From contig NZ_MKKA01000033.1 in the NCBI RefSeq assembly GCF_001942405.1, positions 124,001 to 188,000 of the forward strand: a DNA stretch of 64,000 bases, read 5' to 3'. Below, piece after piece: positions 1 to 10,362 of this stretch (the stretch's first letter is position 1; each line of letters opens with the position of its first letter). The notes under the pieces are model-generated. The model worked only from the letters and a program-made list of their open reading frames with translations. It ran no database searches and was not told where the DNA came from. A program made the translations under genes and the position numbers. This DNA is from Ornithinimicrobium sp. CNJ-824 (lineage in GTDB: Bacteria > Actinomycetota > Actinomycetes > Actinomycetales > Dermatophilaceae).

Positions 1-47
1 CCGATGGAGCCGGTGGAGCCGAGCAGGGTCACGGAACGGGACGTCAC
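1..47 (-). CDS. dxr: 1-deoxy-D-xylulose-5-phosphate reductoisomerase, N-terminus only
   Basis: Sixteen codons are visible, from GTG at 47, reading VTSRSVTLLGSTGSIG. LLGSTGSIG is the NADPH-binding motif that opens DXR, the enzyme that makes 2-C-methyl-D-erythritol 4-phosphate in the cytosolic MEP isoprenoid pathway. The rest lies beyond the left edge. The GTG overlaps the TGA of the EspG-like gene (GTGA), and CACAAT ends six bases upstream, so the gene may be translated by coupling, from its own leaderless transcript, or both. Identification rests on this short motif and on position: dxr commonly lies near cdsA and rlmN in actinobacteria. Confidence 0.8.
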   Translation of the reverse strand, partial: MTSRSVTLLGSTGSI

Positions 48-808
48 CGCTCCATTGTGCCGTCCCCCGGGCCTGGTCCGGGGGCGCCCATGGCGGCCTC
101 GACGGTCAGCGCCGCGCGGTCGGCCAGCCAGGACGCCGGGACCGGGTGGAGGAGGACCTCCCCGTCGCCGGGCGCCCCGGCCCGGCCGGCCCAGCAGCCG
201 CCCGGCCCGAGGGCGAGCAGCACCCGGGTGGGGGCGACGGGCGCCGGCTCTCCGGGCACGAGGACCGTCAGCTCGGCGAGGACCGTGGGACCGCGCAGCG
301 CCGCGGGGAGGGTCCCCAGCGCGTCCGGCCGGACCGGCACCGGCTCCCCGGTCCCGTCGACGGCGTCCGGAGGCAGGAGAGCCTCCACGAGCGACCCGGC
401 CACCTGCCCGGGGTCGGTCGCCAGCGACAGCGAGACCAGCCCGTCCTCGTCGAGGTCCTCGACGCAGGCGCCGTCACCCGTCAGGTGCAGCACCCGGGCC
501 GAGCCGACCGCCTGCGGACCGAGCAGGCGGTGGGCGACGACGACGAGGTCGGCCGCCAGCCGCACGTCGAGCGCGAGACCGACGACGCCGGCCAGGTCGG
601 GCGGCCCGTCGCCCTGGTCGGTGCCGGCGACGAGCCCGCCGTCGGCGGTCAGCAGCCCGCGGGCCCGCAGGCTGCGCCGCACCTCCCCGTCGGACCTCGG
701 GTCCTGCCGGGCCCGGTCCTCCGCCTCCCCCAGGGACCGCAGGTGCGCCTCCTCGAGCACGGCCAGCTCGACGTCGGTGAGCGTGACGAAGGGGACGACG
801 GCGCTCAC
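44..808 (-). CDS. EspG-like type VII secretion-associated protein
   Basis: A 254-residue protein starting at GTG 808, six bases after AGGAGG. It overlaps the TGA of the WXG-domain gene (GTGA) and its own TGA overlaps dxr. The N-terminus (VPFVTLTDVELAVLEEAH), the RGL-x-GGL segment near residue 50 and the alternating charged/beta pattern resemble EspG proteins, cytosolic chaperones that bind cognate PE/PPE or WXG substrates of ESX systems. There is no signal peptide or membrane segment. The assignment rests on weak sequence resemblance plus the neighbours; a function unrelated to secretion is possible. No ESX core gene (eccB, eccC, eccD, mycP) is in the window. Confidence 0.45.
   Translation of the reverse strand: MSAVVPFVTLTDVELAVLEEAHLRSLGEAEDRARQDPRSDGEVRRSLRARGLLTADGGLVAGTDQGDGPPDLAGVVGLALDVRLAADLVVVAHRLLGPQAVGSARVLHLTGDGACVEDLDEDGLVSLSLATDPGQVAGSLVEALLPPDAVDGTGEPVPVRPDALGTLPAALRGPTVLAELTVLVPGEPAPVAPTRVLLALGPGGCWAGRAGAPGDGEVLLHPVPASWLADRAALTVEAAMGAPGPGPGDGTMER
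54..59 (-). promoter_or_regulatory. -10-like hexamer before dxr
   Basis: CACAAT (minus strand) ends six bases before the dxr GTG, inside the 3' end of the EspG-like gene. The spacing matches the leaderless starts seen elsewhere in the window. Confidence 0.4.
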
Positions 809-2098
809 CACGACCCTCCTGGGGAGGGCGTCGGCACCGCCCCGCCGCGTCCGGCCGGCGGGTCGGGCAGGCCGGCGCCCACCGTCCGGCGCAGCTCGAG
901 GGCCCACCGGCCCGTGACGGTCCCCACCCGGGTGGCGCCGGCACCGACGAGCCGCCGGGTCTGCGCCAGCCGCTGCAGCCCGCGGCGGGCGCGGTCCCTG
1001 GCCCGGCGCGCGGCGTCCCCGCCGGCCCGCTGGACCCACCGTCCTGCCCGGGCACCGCCGCTCCGGGCCCGCGACCAGGTGGCCCCGGCCGCCCGGCCGA
1101 TGGCCTCTCGGTGGTCGTAGAGCCAGGACCCGGTGGTCCACGCGGTGTAGGCGCCCACCGCGACCATCCCGGCCAGGCCCACGGGCGGCAGGACCGTGGC
1201 CAGGGCCAGCGCCGGCACCCCGAGCACCGCGCCGGCGGCCACGGCCCGGGTCGCCCCCGCGCGCCAGCCGGTGCGGCCTCCCCCGTCCACCAGGTCGGAG
1301 AGGGCGCCGAACCAGGTCCAGGCCGGGGAGAGACGGCCCAGGAGGGCGACGGGGCCGCGCAGCGTGGCGGGACCAGCCTGCCGGGCGAGGGCTGCTGCCG
1401 CAGCTGCGCCCACCGACGGGGCGCGTCCCGCAGCCGGCGCGGGCGGCCGCCCGCGCCGCCGCGTCCCGGGCCCAGCTGGCGCGGGCCACCGTGGTGAGGC
1501 CGGCCGCGGCCACCACGGCCCGCCGCACGGGCCGGTGGGCCTTGACCAGCTTGTGGCCGGCCAGGCCCAGCGTGACCACCTGCTCCAGCAGGGCACGCAG
1601 GGGTGAGACGGCCTCCCGCAGCGCCCGCGAGGCCACCAGCCGGACCGTCTCCAGCTCCTCCTCCGTCCGGCGCATCCGCTCCGCGGCCCGCACGACCTCC
1701 AGCTCCAGCTGCTCGATGCGGGAGGCCACGAGCCCCTGGACCGCCGGCTCGGCCGTGGGGACCGCCGCCCGCAGACGCGCCAGCTCCTCGACCGCCTGGT
1801 CGGCCCGGTGCTGCCAGCGGGCCGTCTCCTGCCGGGCGTCGTCGGTCGCGTCGGCCACACCGCGCAGGACCCCCGCCATGTGCTCCAGCGGGTCCGCGAG
1901 CGCGGCCAGCAGGCGGGCGGTCGCCTCGGCACGGGCGGCCTGCTCCAGGGCCGCCAGACCCACCCAGGACGGACCGGCCCCCGGGCCCCGGACCTCGTCC
2001 GGCAGCCTCCGCAGCTCCGACGAGGCGGCCCGCAGGCCGTCGGCGACCTCCCGCAGCTCCTCCGCCCCGGACGCCGGCACGGGCGCCCCGGGGCTCAC
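805..2098 (-). CDS. WXG-domain, membrane-spanning T7SS-type protein (frame broken)
   Basis: The reconstructed protein has about 430 residues. It begins at GTG 2098, overlapping the preceding TGA (GTGA). Residues 12-90 are amphipathic helix with W45-V46-G47, as in WXG100-type N-terminal domains. A charged coiled coil covers roughly 115-180. Near the C-terminus two hydrophobic segments (AGAVLGVPALALATVLPPVGLAGMV region) predict a membrane hairpin, followed by an Arg/Ala-rich tail. The frame changes at about 1425-1455 in a run of G and C; one surplus base would explain it. It looks like a large T7SS substrate or membrane-anchored partner of the EspC-like protein. No toxin domain is recognisable. 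Confidence 0.45.
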
Positions 2099-2412
2099 GC
2101 AGCCCACCCCTGGGGCGGAGCCTCCCAGCTGGCCGCCACGCGGTCCTCGACCTCGGCGTAGGCCCGGGCACTCTCCCGGGTCGCCCGGCCGAGGGCGTCC
2201 AGCGCGCTCCCGAGCGCCACCGCATACCGCGTCCAGTCCTCGCCCGCCTCGGTGACGGCCGCACGCAGGACCGCGGCGCCGGCGACGTCGCCGGCCCGTG
2301 CCCACGCGGGCCCGAGCGCACCGAGGACGTCCTCCAGCGTCCGCACGCCGCGGTCGTACCCGTCGGCGAGGGCCTCGACCGCCGCCACGTCGACCCCGAT
2401 CCGGTCTCCCAT
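2095..2412 (-). CDS. Small EspC/WXG100-like putative T7SS target
   Basis: 105 residues, ATG at 2412 behind a strong GGAGGGAAGGAGG region. The sequence is almost entirely helical (VAAVEALADGYDRGV...), with tryptophans at the predicted helix turn (GPAWARAG) and near the C-terminus, the size and pattern of EspC/ESAT-6-like secretion targets. It is first in a coupled trio with the WXG-domain protein and the EspG-like protein, which together look like substrate, partner and chaperone. A canonical W-x-G is not present here, so the family call is tentative. Confidence 0.45.
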   Translation of the reverse strand: MGDRIGVDVAAVEALADGYDRGVRTLEDVLGALGPAWARAGDVAGAAVLRAAVTEAGEDWTRYAVALGSALDALGRATRESARAYAEVEDRVAASWEAPPQGWAA

Positions 2413-2506
2413 CGGTCCACCCCTCCTTCCCTCCCGGACCGACGTCCGGGACGACCTGGTGCGAGGGTAGGACCGACGGCGCCGCGCGGGCGCCCGTCGT
2501 CCACAG

Positions 2507-2524
2507 GGCACCCCGCCGGGTGCC
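2507..2524 (-). terminator. Hairpin downstream of prpE
   Basis: A perfect 7-bp stem (GGCACCC/GGGTGCC) with a four-base loop lies 19 bases past the prpE stop. No U-tract is evident, which is common in high-GC actinobacteria. Confidence 0.45.
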
Positions 2525-2542
2525 GTGCCGGCCGGCTGCCGG

Positions 2543-4450
2543 TCAGCGGCCCCGCAGCACGGGTCCGAGGTCGTCGAGGACGGAGACGTCCTCGATCGTC
2601 GAGGGCACGAGAGCCTCCTGCCCGTCGGCGATCTGGCGCATCGTCTTGCGCAGGATCTTGCCCGAGCGGGTCTTGGGGAGCGCCTCGACGATGTCGACCT
2701 GGCGCAGGGCCGCCACGGCACCCACCTCGGATCTCACCCGCTGCACCAACTCGGCGGCGAGCTGCTCCCGGCCCTGCTCGTCCGGGTCGATACCGGCCTT
2801 GAGCACGACCAACGCCCGCGGCACCTGGCCCTTGAGCGGGTCGCTGACGCCGATGACCGCGCACTCGGCGACCGCGGGGTGGCCGGCCAGCGCCTCCTCC
2901 AGGGAGCCGGTGGACAACCGGTGGCCGGCGACGTTGAGGACGTCGTCGGTGCGGCCCATGACGAACACGTAGCCGTCCTCGTCGACGTACCCGCCGTCCC
3001 CGGAGAGGTAGTAGCCCTCGAAGGCGGACAGGTAGGAGGAGACGTAGCGGTCGTCGTCGCGCCACAACGTCGGCAGCGTCCCGGGGGGCATCGGCAGCTT
3101 CAGGCAGATGGCCCCCTCGGTCCCGGGCCCCACCTCCCGGCCGGTCTCGTCCAGGACCCGCACGTCGTAGCCGACCGTCGGCAGGGTAGGGCTGCCCGGC
3201 TTGATCTCGAACGGGGCGAGGCCCACCGGGTTGGTGGCTATCGGCCACCCGGTCTCGGTCTGCCACCAGTTGTCCACGACCGGGACGCCCAGGTGGTCGG
3301 TGGCCCACCGCCAGGTGTCGGGGTCGAGCCGCTCCCCGGCCAGGAACAGGGTGCGCAGCGAGGAGATGTCGTGACCGGCCAGGAGCGTGGCGTCCGGGTC
3401 CTGCTTCTTGATCGCCCGGATCGCCGTGGGGGCGGTGAAGACGGCGACGACGTCGTGCTCGTCGACGAGACGCCAGTAGGTGCCGGCGTCGGGGGTGCCG
3501 ACCGGCTTGCCCTCGAAGAGCACGGTCGTGGCGCCGGTGAGCAACGGCGCGTAGACGATGTAGGAGTGGCCGACCACCCACCCGACGTCGGACCCGCACA
3601 GCCACGTCTCCCCGGGCTGCACGCCGTAGAGGTTGGTCATCGACCACCGCAGGGCGACGGCATACCCCCCGCTGTCGCGCACGATGCCCTTGGGCTTCCC
3701 GGTGGTGCCCGAGGTGTAGAGGACGTACAGCGGATCGGTGGCCTCCACCGGCACGCACGCGGCGGGCGCGACCGCGTCGGGGTGCATGAGCTGGTCCCAG
3801 TCGAGGTCGCGCTCCCCCATCTCGCAGGTGAGCTGCTCGCGCTGGAGGATCACGCAGTGGTCCGGCTTGTGCGCCGAGCGCTCGATCGCCTCGTCGAGCA
3901 TCGGCTTGTAGGGCACGGTGCGGCTCGGCTCGATCCCGCAGCTGGCCGAGACGACCACCGTGGGCTCGGCGTCCTCGATCCGGGCCGCCAGCTCGGCCGG
4001 GGCGAAGCCGCCGAAGACGACCGAGTGCACCGCCCCGATCCGGGCGCAGGCCAGCATGGCCACCACGGCCTCGGGCACCATCGGCATGTAGACGACGACC
4101 CGGTCGCCCTTGCCCACGCCCAGGTCACGCAGCACGCCGGCGAACCGGGCGACCACGTCGAGCAGCTGGGCGTAGGTGTAGCGGCGCTGCGTCCCGGTGA
4201 CCGGGCTGTCGTAGATCAGCGCCGTCTGGTCGGCCCGCCCGTGGACCACGTGCCGGTCCAGGGCGTTGAAGCACACGTTGAGGCGCCCCCCGGCGAACCA
4301 CCGGTAGAAGGGCGGGTTGCTGTCGTCGAGCACCTGACGCGGCGGCGTGACCCAGTCGATGAGGCCGGCCGCCTCCCCCCAGAACGTCTCCGGGTCCGCG
4401 ATGCTCGCGGCGACCATTTCTCGGTAGCTCTGCCGGGCGTCGTTGTCCAT
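2543..4450 (-). CDS. prpE: Propionyl-CoA (acyl-CoA) synthetase, PrpE/ACSS3 type
   Basis: A 635-residue AMP-forming acyl-CoA ligase. It adenylates a short acid, probably propionate, and transfers it to CoA. Visible are the ATP-loop YTSGTTGKPKG near residue 243, the WWQTETGWP motif, the YLSGDGGYVDEDGY hinge region, and TRSGKILRKTMR near residue 593, whose Lys is the usual acetylation site. GSDVGWVVGHSYIVYAPL and the RDSGGYAVAL stretch match PrpE/ACSS3 better than acetate-specific Acs. Start ATG 4450 is chosen over upstream codons because the N-terminal domain begins there (SYREMVAASIADPETFWGE). It is divergent from the LOG gene. The glyoxylate genes at 25-28 kb suggest short-acid metabolism, but no methylcitrate genes are here. 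Confidence 0.75.
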   Translation of the reverse strand: MDNDARQSYREMVAASIADPETFWGEAAGLIDWVTPPRQVLDDSNPPFYRWFAGGRLNVCFNALDRHVVHGRADQTALIYDSPVTGTQRRYTYAQLLDVVARFAGVLRDLGVGKGDRVVVYMPMVPEAVVAMLACARIGAVHSVVFGGFAPAELAARIEDAEPTVVVSASCGIEPSRTVPYKPMLDEAIERSAHKPDHCVILQREQLTCEMGERDLDWDQLMHPDAVAPAACVPVEATDPLYVLYTSGTTGKPKGIVRDSGGYAVALRWSMTNLYGVQPGETWLCGSDVGWVVGHSYIVYAPLLTGATTVLFEGKPVGTPDAGTYWRLVDEHDVVAVFTAPTAIRAIKKQDPDATLLAGHDISSLRTLFLAGERLDPDTWRWATDHLGVPVVDNWWQTETGWPIATNPVGLAPFEIKPGSPTLPTVGYDVRVLDETGREVGPGTEGAICLKLPMPPGTLPTLWRDDDRYVSSYLSAFEGYYLSGDGGYVDEDGYVFVMGRTDDVLNVAGHRLSTGSLEEALAGHPAVAECAVIGVSDPLKGQVPRALVVLKAGIDPDEQGREQLAAELVQRVRSEVGAVAALRQVDIVEALPKTRSGKILRKTMRQIADGQEALVPSTIEDVSVLDDLGPVLRGR

Positions 4451-4509
4451 GGCTTCTCCATCCGATCGTTCCGCACCGCCGCCACCCGGGTCGGGATGAG
4501 GTCGGTGAC

Positions 4510-4515
4510 TACCCT
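4510..4515 (+). promoter_or_regulatory. -10-like hexamer of the LOG-family gene
   Basis: TACCCT ends six bases before ATG 4522 and no Shine-Dalgarno is visible, the pattern of a leaderless start. The start codon sits inside GGGTATGCAGA, a relative of the recurring GGTATGCC motif. Confidence 0.5.
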
Positions 4516-4521
4516 CAGGGT

Positions 4522-5756
4522 ATGCAGAGCAGCGACACCTCCGCCGGGCAGGGTTCCACCCGGGGCGGTGGGACGGCACCGGGCGGGCCCACCGGTGGCG
4601 AGGTCCGCTACGGGCGGGCGGAGGGGCTCCGGGCCGGCGGGAGCCGGGAGATCGAGGACCAGCACGCCTGGGAGCGGGCCCTGCGCGCCCCCGGCCCCCT
4701 GCACAACCTGCGTCTGCAGGGCCTGGACCTGCGCGAGCACCGGGACCTGCTGCTGGCCCGGGAGGACCTCAGCGACATCGTCGTGCTGGGCGGACGGCTC
4801 GACGACGAGGTCGAGGACCACCTGCGCTCGCACGGCTCGATCGTCTTCCCGGCCGACCCCCGGGCGCCGGTGGACCCCTACCGGGCGCGGCTGTACACGC
4901 CGCAGGAGCTCTACGCCGGCCTGGACGACGACGGCTACGGGCACACCGTGGACGCGCGGGCCTACGCCTGGTCCCGGGACGCGTCCGTGCAGCACGACGC
5001 CTACGTCACCGCCCTCCGGGCGATCCACGACGACGCGATGTCGGACGCGCTGGCCGCGGTGGTCGCCGGCCGCCGGGTGGTCGGGGTCATGGGCGGGCAC
5101 GCGCTGCGCCGCGGGACCGGGGAGTTCGCGGCCGCGGCCGTGCTCGGGCACCGGCTCGCCTCGGCCGGGATGCTCGTGGTCACCGGGGGCGGGCCGGGAG
5201 CGATGGAGGCCGCCAACCTGGGGGCCTGGGCCGCGGACGAGGAGACGCTGACCCACGCGCTGGAGCAGGTCGCGGCCGTGCCGGACTTCGCGCCGGACGT
5301 CGCCGCCTGGGTGGCCCCGGCCCTGCGGCTGCGCCGGGAGACACCGACCGGGGGACCGCACCGCCTCCGCAGCCTGGGCATCCCGACGTGGTTCTACGGC
5401 CACGAGCCGCCCAACGCCTTCGCCCAGCTGGTCGCCAAGTTCTTCTCCAACGCCTGCGGGAGGACCTGCTCCTGGCGCACTCCCGGGCCGGGCTCGTGGT
5501 GCTCCCCGGCGCGGCGGGGACGGTGCAGGAGATCTTCCAGGCCGCGACCAGGCTCTACTACGAGGTCGACGGGGACGGCCGGCCGCTGCCCCCACTCGTC
5601 CTGGTCGACCGGCAGCACTGGACCGCGCACCTGCCCGTGCACCAGCTCCTGCGTGCGCTGGGGCGGGACCGGACGATGGGCCGCGCCGTCCACCTGGTGG
5701 ACACGGTCGACGAGGCGGTCGGGGTGGTCGTGGACGCGACCGCGGTCAGTCGGTGA
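4522..5756 (+). CDS. LOG-family (lysine-decarboxylase-like fold) protein, frame broken
   Basis: The reconstructed protein has about 411 residues. The Rossmann-like LOG core runs from residue about 190 to the end, with VVGVMGGH, the nucleotide-binding [12 protein letters not shown], and [11 protein letters not shown] in place of the usual PGGxGTxxE. LOG proteins are nucleotide 5'-monophosphate phosphoribohydrolases, known for releasing cytokinin bases; the substrate here is unknown. The first 150 residues are an extension typical of long bacterial homologues. The frame breaks at about 5454, where GCCTGCGGG would need one more C to read [15 protein letters not shown]. Its 3' end overlaps rlmN tail to tail by 11 bases. 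Confidence 0.65.
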
Positions 5757-6947
5757 CGGCGGCCAGCTGCCCGCAGGCCCCGTCGATCTCCGAGCCGCGG
5801 GTGTCGCGCACGGTCGTGGGGACCCCGTGGGCCAGGAGACGCTCGACGAACTGCTGCTCCACCCCGGGACGGGACGCGGTCCACCTCGAGCCGGGGGTGG
5901 GGTTCAGCGGGATCGGGTTGACGTGCACCCAGCCACGGCCGCGGGCGTGAGCTTCTCCCCCAGCAGGTCGGCCCGCCAGGCGTGGTCGTTGACGTCCTTG
6001 ATGAGGGCGTACTCGATGCTGACCCGGCGCCCGGTCGTGTCGAAGTAACGGCGGGCGGCGTCCAGCGCCTCGTCCACCTTCCACCGGGTGTTGATCGGCA
6101 CCAGCTCGTCGCGCAGTTCGTCGTCGGGGGCGTGCAGGCTCAGGGCCAGGGTCACCGGGATGCCTTCGGCCGCGAGCTTGTCGATCGCCGGGACCAGGCC
6201 GACCGTCGACATCGTGATGCCCCGGGCGGACATGCCCAGCCCGTGGGGCGGGGGGTCCACCAGGCGCCGGATCGCGTCGACGGCCCGGCGGTAGTTGGCC
6301 AGGGCCTCCCCCATCCCCATGAAGACCACGTTGGAGACGCGCAGGGTCTGCTCCACGCTCTGCCCGGCGGTCTCCTCGGCCCCGGCCTCCACCGCGGTCC
6401 CGGCGCGCAGCTCCCCGTGCCGCAGCGCCCGCGCGGCGGCCACGACCTGCTCGACGATCTCCGCGGTCGACAGGTTGCGGGTCAGTCCCTGCTGGCCGGT
6501 GGCGCAGAAGGGACAGTTCATCCCGCACCCGGCCTGGCTGGAGATGCACATGGTCACCCGGCCCGGGTAGCGCATGAGGACCGACTCCACCAGCGCCCCG
6601 TCGTGCAGCCGGTGGACCTGCTTGAGCGTGGCGCCCTCGTCGGCGGACAGCGTGCGCACGGGGGTCAGCAGCTCGGGGAGCAGCGTGCCCACCAGCTCGT
6701 CCCGGCCCGCGCCGGGCAGGTCGGTCATCCGGTCCGGGTCGGTGACCAGCCGTTCGAAGTAGTGGCGCGAGACCTGGTCGGCCCGGAAGCCCGGGACCCC
6801 CAGCTCGCCGGCCCAGGCCTTGCGACCGGGCAGGTCGAGGTCGGCGAGGTGCTGGGGCGCCTTGCCCCGGCGCGGCGCGCTGAAGGTCAGCGTCCCCGAG
6901 GCGGGACGGGTGGACGGGGTCGGCAGCTCGGTGGTCATCCCTGCCAT
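5746..6947 (-). CDS. rlmN: 23S rRNA/tRNA adenine-C2 methyltransferase RlmN, frame broken
   Basis: A radical SAM enzyme that methylates C2 of A2503 in 23S rRNA and A37 in some tRNAs. The reconstruction gives 400 residues. Seen: the CxxxCxxC cluster motif in [22 protein letters not shown], the [12 protein letters not shown] segment, and the C-terminal [14 protein letters not shown] with the second catalytic Cys. The frame shifts at about 5943; one missing base in a CCCGCGGCC stretch would join GEKLTPAA to [20 protein letters not shown] 6947 is chosen because AGGA lies upstream; ATG 6938 is the alternative. It follows cdsA by 17 bases and probably shares its transcript. Confidence 0.9.
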
Positions 6948-6964
6948 TGTCGCAGGATCCTGGC

Positions 6965-7864
6965 TCAGACCAGGACGCGCAGCAGGGCCCAGCAGACGGG
7001 GGCCGTGACCAGGAGGGAGTCGAGCCGGTCCATGATCCCGCCGTGCCCCGGGAGCAGGTGGCCCATGTCCTTGATGCCCAGGTCCCGCTTGATCGAGGAC
7101 TCGGCCAGGTCGCCGACGGTGGCGAAGCAGGCCGCGACGGCCCCGACGAGGAGCCCGGCCCACCATGGTCCGTCCAGGAGGAGCACCACGCGAGCATCCC
7201 GACGACCGCGCTGGTCGCGACCGACCCGGCGAAGCCCTCCCAGGACTTCTTCGGCGACAGCGACGGGGCCATCGGGGTGCGCCCCTTCAGCACGCCGACG
7301 GCATACCCCCCCGGTGTCGCTGGCCACCGTGACGAGGACGTAGGTCATGATCCGCCCGGCCCCGTCCGGCTCGGCGAGCATGAGCGAGGTCACCGCCGCC
7401 AGGACGGGGACGTACGCGACGACGAAGACCCCTCCGGCGATGTCCCGGACCGCGTCCTGGGGCGGGCCGACGGAGCGCCACAGCAGCACGAGGCAGGCCA
7501 CCGCGGCGAAGCCCAGGGCCAGCCCCTCCGGACCGGTCAGGTAGGCCAGCGGGACCAGGCCGGCGGCGAGCAGCATCGGTGCCAGCGGCGGGGTGATCCG
7601 GCCCTGCCGCAGGGCGTGGTCCAGCTCCCACACCCCGATCGCGGCCACCAACGTGACCAGTCCGACGAACGCCGGCGGGGAGAACAGGAGCAGGACGACG
7701 ATGAGCGCGATCAGGCCCAGCCCCACGGCGGTCGCGGCCGGCAGGTTGCGCCCGGCCTTCCCGGGGGGCCTCTTGTCCCCCGAGGGCGGGCGCGCCGTTG
7801 CCCGGGCCCGGTAGGCCCTGCGGGAGGACGGACCGGGCTCCTGGGTCGTCGGTTCCTGGCTCAC
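6965..7864 (-). CDS. cdsA: Phosphatidate cytidylyltransferase CdsA, two compensating frame breaks
   Basis: This integral membrane enzyme makes CDP-diacylglycerol, the precursor of phosphatidylinositol, phosphatidylglycerol and cardiolipin. Net length is 299 residues, GTG start at 7864. Several hydrophobic helices run from residue about 45, and the C-terminal signature is [20 protein letters not shown] with the catalytic Asp. The middle lies in another frame between about 7310 and 7190, reading [20 protein letters not shown] and then [11 protein letters not shown] run of seven C at 7306-7312 appears one base too long and one G is missing near 7191, so the frame is restored. The first break abuts a copy of the GGGTATGCCGT motif. 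Confidence 0.9.
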   Translation of the reverse strand: MSQEPTTQEPGPSSRRAYRARATARPPSGDKRPPGKAGRNLPAATAVGLGLIALIVVLLLFSPPAFVGLVTLVAAIGVWELDHALRQGRITPPLAPMLLAAGLVPLAYLTGPEGLALGFAAVACLVLLWRSVGPPQDAVRDIAGGVFVVAYVPVLAAVTSLMLAEPDGAGRIMTYVLVTVASDTGGVCRRRAEGAHPDGPVAVAEEVLGGLRRVGRDQRGRRDARVVLLLDGPWWAGLLVGAVAACFATVGDLAESSIKRDLGIKDMGHLLPGHGGIMDRLDSLLVTAPVCWALLRVLV

Positions 7865-7888
7865 GGTGGGTCGGGGTGGACCGGCCGC

Positions 7889-8455
7889 TCAGACGTCGAG
7901 CAGCTCGGTCTCCTTGTGCTTGAGGATCTCGTCGACGGCCTCGACGTGCCGCCGCGTCAGGCTCTCCAGCTCCTTCTCCGCGCGGGTGCCCTCGTCCTCG
8001 CCGATGTCCCCGTCCTTGACGGCCTTGTCGATGGCGTCCTTGGCGTGGCGGCGCACGTGCCGCACCGACACCTTGGCGTCCTCGCCCTTGGTGTGGGCCA
8101 GCTTGATGTACTCCCGTCGTCGCTCCTCCGTCAGCTGGGGCATGACGATGCGGATGGCGTTGCCGTCGTTGCTGGGGTTGGCGCCCAGGTCCGAGTCGCG
8201 CAGCGTCTTCTCGATGGCCGACATCGCCCCCTTGTCGTACGGGGTGATGAGCAGGGTGCGGGCGTCCTGGACCGTGAACGAGGCCAGCTGCTGCATCGGT
8301 GTCGGTGCCCCGTAGTAGTCCACCTCCAGCTTGGCGAACATCCCCGGGTGGGCCCGGCCGGTGCGGATCGAGGCCATGTCCTCGCGCGCCACCTCCAGCG
8401 CCTTGTCCATCTTCTCCTCGGCCTCCATGAGGGCCAGCTCGATGACCTCGGACAT
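7889..8455 (-). CDS. frr: Ribosome recycling factor
   Basis: A 188-residue protein, close to the family's 185. It separates post-termination ribosomes together with EF-G. ATG 8455 opens [16 protein letters not shown], the typical RRF start, and [28 protein letters not shown] and [18 protein letters not shown] are conserved. The long upstream in-frame extension (to 8575) has no similarity and was not used. GGAG lies about 11 bases upstream. It sits between pyrH and cdsA, as in most actinobacteria, and encodes a cytosolic two-domain, L-shaped protein. Confidence 0.97.
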   Translation of the reverse strand: MSEVIELALMEAEEKMDKALEVAREDMASIRTGRAHPGMFAKLEVDYYGAPTPMQQLASFTVQDARTLLITPYDKGAMSAIEKTLRDSDLGANPSNDGNAIRIVMPQLTEERRREYIKLAHTKGEDAKVSVRHVRRHAKDAIDKAVKDGDIGEDEGTRAEKELESLTRRHVEAVDEILKHKETELLDV

Positions 8456-8540
8456 CCTCGGTACCGCTCCTTCGTGTGTGGGTGGTCGGTCGTGCTGCGT
8501 GCTGGTCGGTCTGCCGGCCGCGGCCGGCGCTCCCCCGGTC

Positions 8541-9316
8541 TCAGCCGGCGGTGACCATCGTGCCGATCCTCTCACCCGTGATCGCCCGGGTGATCGCGTC
8601 CTCGTCGTCCATGCCGAACACGAGCATGGGCAGCTCGTTGTCCATGCACAGGCTGAAGGCGGCGGCGTCGACGACCCGCAGGTTGCCCGAGAGGGCCTCC
8701 GAGAAGGTCAGCTCGTCGAGCTTGACGGCCCCGTCGTCGGTGCGCGGGTCGGCGGTGTAAACGCCGTCGACCCCGTGCTTGCTCATGAGGACCTGGTCGC
8801 ACTTGATCTCCAGGGCCCGCTGCGCCGAGACGGTGTCGGTGGAGAAGTAGGGCATGCCGGCACCGGCGCCGAAGATGACGACCCGGCCCTTCTCGAGGTG
8901 ACGGATGGCCTTGCGCGGGATGTACGGCTCGGCGACCTGGCCCATCGTGATCGCGGTCTGCACCCGCGTGTCCACGCCCTCCTTCTCCAGGAAGTCCTGC
9001 AGCGCTAGGCAGTTCATCACCGTGCCCAGCATGCCCATGTAGTCGGCGCGGGCACGCTCCATGCCACGCTGCTGCAGTTGGGCCCCGCGGAAGAAGTTGC
9101 CGCCGCCCATGACCACGGCGATCTGGACCCCGGTGCGGTGCGCGGCCGCGATCTGGCGGGCGATGCCCTTGACCACGTCCGGGTCCAGGCCGACGGCGCC
9201 ACCGCCGAAGGCCTCCCCCGACAGCTTGAGCAGCACCCGCGCCCGGAGTGCTCCTCGTCGCCGGCGGCCGGGGAGGTCGGGGTCTGGACGGTGGCGGGCG
9301 CGGCGCTGGTCGGCAT
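8541..9316 (-). CDS. pyrH: UMP kinase PyrH, frame broken near the N-terminus
   Basis: It phosphorylates UMP to UDP; a hexameric amino-acid-kinase-fold enzyme. The reconstruction gives 258 residues. Seen: [13 protein letters not shown] (phosphate loop), [22 protein letters not shown], and [17 protein letters not shown]. The start ATG 9316 follows GGAGG by nine bases and opens [24 protein letters not shown], a low-complexity leader. One base is missing at about 9238: GGGCGCGGG would need an extra C to give [12 protein letters not shown] terminator hairpin separates it from tsf, so it probably has its own promoter in 9317-9430. Confidence 0.93.
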
Positions 9317-9430
9317 GCGGAGATCCTCCGGGGTTACGCGGTGGGCGGTCGCTCGATCCTGCCACACCCGGACGGGGGCGACCCACCTCGCCGCCCGTTC
9401 CGGGCCACCGTCCTGCCCCGGGCCAGGACG

Positions 9431-9470
9431 GGCCACGGGCCCGCAGCCGTGCGGCTGCGGGCCCGTGGCT
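9431..9470 (-). terminator. Strong hairpin between tsf and pyrH
   Basis: A perfect 17-bp stem (9432-9448 with 9453-9469) and a GTGC loop lie about 17 bases beyond the tsf stop, with a G:U pair at its base. Its place suggests that it ends the rpsB-tsf transcript or sets its ratio to pyrH. Confidence 0.75.
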
Positions 9471-9486
9471 CCGGAGAGGGCGTGGG

Positions 9487-10323
<837 letters not shown>

Positions 10324-10362
10324 AGCTAGGGTTTCGCTCCTTCGGGAGTGGATCGCTGGGGG

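Noticed and set aside
2525-4500. Plus-strand open frame opposite prpE, joined to the LOG region
   Set aside because: Antisense shadow of a complete acyl-CoA synthetase; composition is that of reverse-complemented coding sequence.
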